From CAXQZM01 sp965229645 (GTDB lineage Bacteria > Pseudomonadota > Alphaproteobacteria > UBA7985): 64,000 nt of DNA. The notes beneath the pieces were generated by a model. It saw nothing but the letters and a program-made list of their open reading frames with translations. It did no database searches and was not told the DNA's origin. Below are positions 60,966-64,000 of the stretch, piece after piece (within the stretch, counting starts at the first letter, position 1; the number at the start of each line of letters is the position of its first letter). Position numbers and translations under genes: made by a program. The stretch is taken from the NCBI GenBank assembly GCA_965229645.1, contig OZ245893.1:1612001-1676000 (forward strand), written 5' to 3'.

Positions 60966-61085
60966 AACCAAAGGTCGCTTGCAACGTTCTTTTCTGCCTC
61001 CAACAAAGCTGCAACAGGTCAACCCGTGGCGTCGCTGGCGGGAAATCCCCTTCCCCCATTTTGGCCTCGGTTCTATAGGACGGCC

Positions 61086-61730
61086 ATGACTTCCAGCCCT
61101 TTCGACGGCCATCTGCATCTGGTCCGTCACCCCTTCGTCGCCGATCGCCTAACGCACATGCGTCATATCGAAACCCCAAGCGCGCTGTTTCGCCAGCACT
61201 TGCAGCACATCTCAACCTTGCTGGCTTACGAAGCTTTGGCGGATACCCCCTTGGAGACGCGCGTCGTTGAAACCCCGTTGCAGTTGTCGAAGCAGCCGTG
61301 CCTGCCCGATTTGAAACCCGCCTTGGTCTCGGTTTTGCGCGCGGGCAACGCCATGGTCGATGGCGCGCTGGCGCTCTCGCCCCACTCCCCCGTTGGAATG
61401 ATCGGCCTGCAGCGCAACGAAGAAACTTTGGCGCCCAAAGATTACTTCTTACGACTGCCCCAACATTTGGGCGCCCGCTTGGTCCTGGTCTGCGATCCCA
61501 TGGTGGCCACGGGCGGGTCGCTGGTCCGTGCGCTTGATCTGATCCAGCACGCGGGCGCGACGCAGGTGCGGGTCCTGTGCCTGCTCGCCGCGCCAGAGGG
61601 GGTCGAGCGGGTGCTGACGGCGCACCCCGACGTCCATATCTGGGCGGCGGCTTTGGACGATCATCTGAACGAGAAAGGCTACATCGTGCCAGGCTTGGGC
61701 GACGCGGGTGACCGCATCTACGCCGCCTGA
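61086..61730 (+). CDS. upp: uracil phosphoribosyltransferase
   Basis: The enzyme makes UMP from uracil and PRPP. The 214-residue protein has the PRPP loop DPMVATGGS (137-145), VSVLRAGNAMVDGAL, and the uracil-binding C-terminus GYIVPGLGDAGDRIYA. The ATG at 61086 gives the family start (HLVRHPFVADRLTHMR close to the N-terminus). It ends four bases before the sodium-channel gene. Confidence 0.94.
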   Translation: MTSSPFDGHLHLVRHPFVADRLTHMRHIETPSALFRQHLQHISTLLAYEALADTPLETRVVETPLQLSKQPCLPDLKPALVSVLRAGNAMVDGALALSPHSPVGMIGLQRNEETLAPKDYFLRLPQHLGARLVLVCDPMVATGGSLVRALDLIQHAGATQVRVLCLLAAPEGVERVLTAHPDVHIWAAALDDHLNEKGYIVPGLGDAGDRIYAA

Positions 61731-61733
61731 CCC

Positions 61734-62627
61734 ATGGTCAAACCCCCCTCCACCGCCGCGATCCTCCATGCCCAACGCGGGCAGGACGCCAGCCTGATCT
61801 ATCGGCGGGTCACCCCCCTAGAACCTGCGATGACGGGACGTTTCGCCGATTTCGTGGCGGGCGCGTTTTTGCGCAATCTTGTCATCGGTATTATCATTTT
61901 CTCCGCCGTCCTGATGGGCGTCGAAACCATGGCCTGGGCCAAAACAGGCCTGACGTTCCAGATTGTTCAGGTGCTCGACACCGCCGTCACCGTCGCTTTT
62001 GTGTTGGAATTGATCGCCAAGTTGCTGGTCTTTAGGGGACGGTTCTTCCGCGACGGATGGAACATTTTTGACCTGCTGATCGTGATCATTTCCCTCATGC
62101 CCGCGACCCAGGGGCTGAAGGTGATCCGTACCCTACGGGTTTTGCGGGTCTTGCGGTTGCTCTCCGCCGTACCGTCGATGCGCCAAGTCATAGCGGGCCT
62201 GCTGCGCGCCATTCCTGGCATGGTGTCGGCCACCGCCCTGCTGCTGATCGTCATCTATGTCTTCGCCATCTTGGGCACGCAGTTGTTCGGCGACCAATGT
62301 TACCAAGGGTACTTGGACGACTGCACCTATTTTTTTGGCACCCTGTACGATTCGTTGTTCACCCTGTTCCAGATCATGACGCTGGAATCTTGGTCTCACG
62401 GCATCGTACGCCCCATTGCCGACGTCTATCCCTGGGCGCGCGGATTTTTTGTCCTTTACGTTATCATCACCGCTTTTGCGGCGCTCAACTTGTTCATTGG
62501 GGTTGTGGTCAACGCCATGGATGGGGCGCATGAGGACGAGGAAGAGAACAAGGCCAATCAGCCGACCTTGGCCGACCTGCAAGCGCAAATCGGCGAGCTC
62601 AAGGCCCTGATCCAGACGCAGAAATAA
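61734..62627 (+). CDS. bacterial voltage-gated sodium channel (NaChBac/NavAb family)
   Basis: The 297-residue protein is a single six-helix channel subunit. The S4 voltage sensor has arginines every third residue (about R132, R135, R138, R141 in IRTLRVLRVLRLL), and the pore selectivity filter is TLESWS (216-221), the sodium-channel signature. After S6 come an acidic neck (EDEEENK) and a short coiled coil (LADLQAQIGELKALIQ) that tetramerises channels. The N-terminus may start at ATG 61734 or at a later ATG near 61830. The stop TAA is a target copy of element copy 10. Confidence 0.92.
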   Translation: MVKPPSTAAILHAQRGQDASLIYRRVTPLEPAMTGRFADFVAGAFLRNLVIGIIIFSAVLMGVETMAWAKTGLTFQIVQVLDTAVTVAFVLELIAKLLVFRGRFFRDGWNIFDLLIVIISLMPATQGLKVIRTLRVLRVLRLLSAVPSMRQVIAGLLRAIPGMVSATALLLIVIYVFAILGTQLFGDQCYQGYLDDCTYFFGTLYDSLFTLFQIMTLESWSHGIVRPIADVYPWARGFFVLYVIITAFAALNLFIGVVVNAMDGAHEDEEENKANQPTLADLQAQIGELKALIQTQK

Positions 62628-62821
62628 TACCAGCGGCCCTTATGACTGACCCATATGTTCGCTGGTATAAGGGCCGCGACTGCGGCCCCCGCAGCGGCCC
62701 CGAGATCAGCGCGAAAGCGCCTCGGGGTAAAGCGGAGGCCCCGTCGGAGGCGAAGCGCGAAGCGTTTCTGCCGCGAGACATAAAACGGCCAAAAAAGTGT
62801 CAACTTTTTTGGCCGTTGGTA
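62628..62821 (-). mobile_element. MITE-like element, copy 10 (194 bp)
   Basis: This short form has ends TACCAGCGGCC and GGCCGTTGGTA and is flanked by TAA at 62625-62627 (stop codon of the sodium-channel gene) and 62822-62824. Its right end reads TGGTATAAC immediately before the kinase gene. Confidence 0.92.
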
Positions 62822-62826
62822 TAACC

Positions 62827-64000
62827 GTGCCGAGCGCCTCCTCCCATCGTCCAGCAAGGGTGCCGCCTCCTTTAGACCGCACCAGCACCACGCCTGCGGA
62901 ACCCTTGGTTCCCGTTCAGGTTCTCGTCACGCTCGCTTGGGTTATGTCGGCGGGGCAAGGTGCCGCGCTGCTCATTGTCTTTTTCCGTGCGGGCTTGATC
63001 GGTGCTTTGGCCCTGCCGCTTGCCGTGATTCTGGTTGTTTGCGCCTTGGCGCTGGCGCTAAACCACGGCTGGCGTCGCTGGCACCGCGCCCGCGATTGGC
63101 TCAGCAACCGCGAGGCTGGCCTGTTTCTCGCGATGCTCATGGGGTTGCTCGCGGCCTTCTTTGCCCTGACGGGCGGGATCCTCAATCCCTTCGTGATCCT
63201 CGTGTTCGCGCCTGTCCTTGTCAGCGCCACCGCCCTGTCCCGCCGCGTGACGGGCGCCCTCTTGTTGCTCGCCTTGGCCCTGCTGGCGCTCATTACCGTC
63301 ACCTACCTCGATCTTCCCTGGCGCAACCGTACCTATGGGATCGACGCACTGATCCTGCCGCTCGACTACCGGGCTGCGACCTGGACGGCCCTGGTGATCT
63401 CGCTGGTATTTCTGAGCCTATTTGTTTCCTGGCAAGCCGATTTGGCGCGTCGGACCGCGCGTGCGCTGGAGGCGTCGCGCCAAGCCTTGGAGCGGGAACA
63501 GCGGCTGGCCCATATGGGCGGCCTCGCCGCCGCTGCAGCGCATGAGCTGGGGACGCCGCTCGCCACCATTGCTGTGACCGCCCGCGATATGGCCGACCAG
63601 CTGCACGACCAAGAGGGGGCCGACCCCAGTTTGATCGCCGACGCCACGCTTTTGGTGGAGGAAACCCTGCGCTGCCGAAACATTCTGACCCGCCTGGCAA
63701 GCCCGCCCGACCCGCTGGACGGCGCTGATCCCGACGGGCATGAGGCCTATCTGCGCCTGGATTTGGCGCAACTGATTTGCAACGCTTACGCGGCCCATCA
63801 GGACCCCAATATCAGTCTGGTGATTCGTCGCACGGGGGACCCCGACACACCCGAACCGCATCCCCCCCGACAGGGCGAATTGGCGCAAGCCCTGGGCAAT
63901 ATCGTCCAAAATGCAGTCCAATTTGCAAGGTCCGAAGTGCGCGCGACCCTCAGATGGGACAGATCCTCGCTTCACCTCTTGATCCAAGACGACGGCCCAG
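62827..64000 (+). CDS. regB: RegB/PrrB/ActS-family sensor histidine kinase (5' part)
   Basis: The frame is open to the window edge (about 391 residues). Six membrane helices span about residues 34-215, including the quinone-sensing type loop GGILNPFVI (about 119-127). The histidine box is HELGTPLATI with H239, and an N-box begins LGNIVQNAVQFA near 357-368. This is the redox-sensing kinase that partners the RegA-type regulator. The GTG at 62827 is only five bases from a mobile-element end and has no good ribosome binding site; GTG 62860 is an alternative. Confidence 0.87.
   Translation, partial: MPSASSHRPARVPPPLDRTSTTPAEPLVPVQVLVTLAWVMSAGQGAALLIVFFRAGLIGALALPLAVILVVCALALALNHGWRRWHRARDWLSNREAGLFLAMLMGLLAAFFALTGGILNPFVILVFAPVLVSATALSRRVTGALLLLALALLALITVTYLDLPWRNRTYGIDALILPLDYRAATWTALVISLVFLSLFVSWQADLARRTARALEASRQALEREQRLAHMGGLAAAAAHELGTPLATIAVTARDMADQLHDQEGADPSLIADATLLVEETLRCRNILTRLASPPDPLDGADPDGHEAYLRLDLAQLICNAYAAHQDPNISLVIRRTGDPDTPEPHPPRQGELAQALGNIVQNAVQFARSEVRATLRWDRSSLHLLIQDDGP

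Overview
The window is 64 kb of a GC-rich alphaproteobacterial chromosome. The main evidence is the LPS-export run kdsD-lptC-lptA-lptB, the rimP-nusA-ylxR-infB translation operon, a Bpt-type aminoacyltransferase, an ActR/RegA-type regulator with its RegB-type kinase, and a Rhodobacter-like porin. A bacterial voltage-gated sodium channel and an NhaD-type Na+/H+ antiporter suggest a marine or saline habitat. The genus cannot be fixed from the sequence alone.

Layout. 0-6 kb: a methyltransferase, an RNase D-like exonuclease, kdsD-lptCAB, a 5-formyl-THF cyclo-ligase and a YmdB-type phosphodiesterase. 6-13.6 kb: ybjN, then rimP-nusA-ylxR-infB. 13.6-21.4 kb: a CNNM/CorC transporter, uvrB, a Ca2+/Na+ exchanger, a short-chain reductase, an ATP-grasp enzyme and bpt. 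21.9-34.9 kb: a visibly AT-richer island. 35.7-42 kb: nhaD, rlmN, a PhyH dioxygenase, an IS66 relic, tRNA-Ala(GGC), rbfA and an MFS transporter. 42-46.8 kb: a carnitine-type catabolic operon (BKACE, acyl-CoA dehydrogenase, NDP-forming acyl-CoA synthetase, CaiD-like hydratase). 46.8-52 kb: a RegA-type regulator, MarR, an M48 lipoprotein peptidase and a four-gene bufferin (copper-buffering peptide) operon. 52-64 kb: dnaN, an MFS transporter, pheS, acuI, an acyltransferase-like gene, a sulfotransferase, a porin, yggS, upp, the sodium channel and the start of regB.

Two things stand out. First, the 13-kb island lies between two ends of the same IS5-type element. It holds a branched-chain-amino-acid-type ABC importer whose second ATPase is fused to a UPF0261 (Tm-1 N-terminal-like) domain. 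Next to it are a PEP_hydrolase/Tm-1-type TIM-barrel protein, a flotillin-like SPFH protein and an SRPBCC protein. Its likely regulator joins a TIM barrel of the same family to a sigma-54-activator domain that has lost its catalytic motifs. A third, diverged TIM-barrel gene faces away from the importer. This looks like an uncharacterised uptake and sensing system.

Second, the rest of the window is peppered with a non-coding, MITE-like element: about ten full copies plus fragments. Its ends are TACCARCGGC and it makes 3-bp TNA target duplications. Several copies sit exactly on stop codons, regenerating the stop. One is inserted in frame in ylxR, and two interrupt transposase relics. Copies differ by 48-bp modules, and one end forms an extended -10 promoter motif facing neighbouring genes. 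None occurs inside the island.
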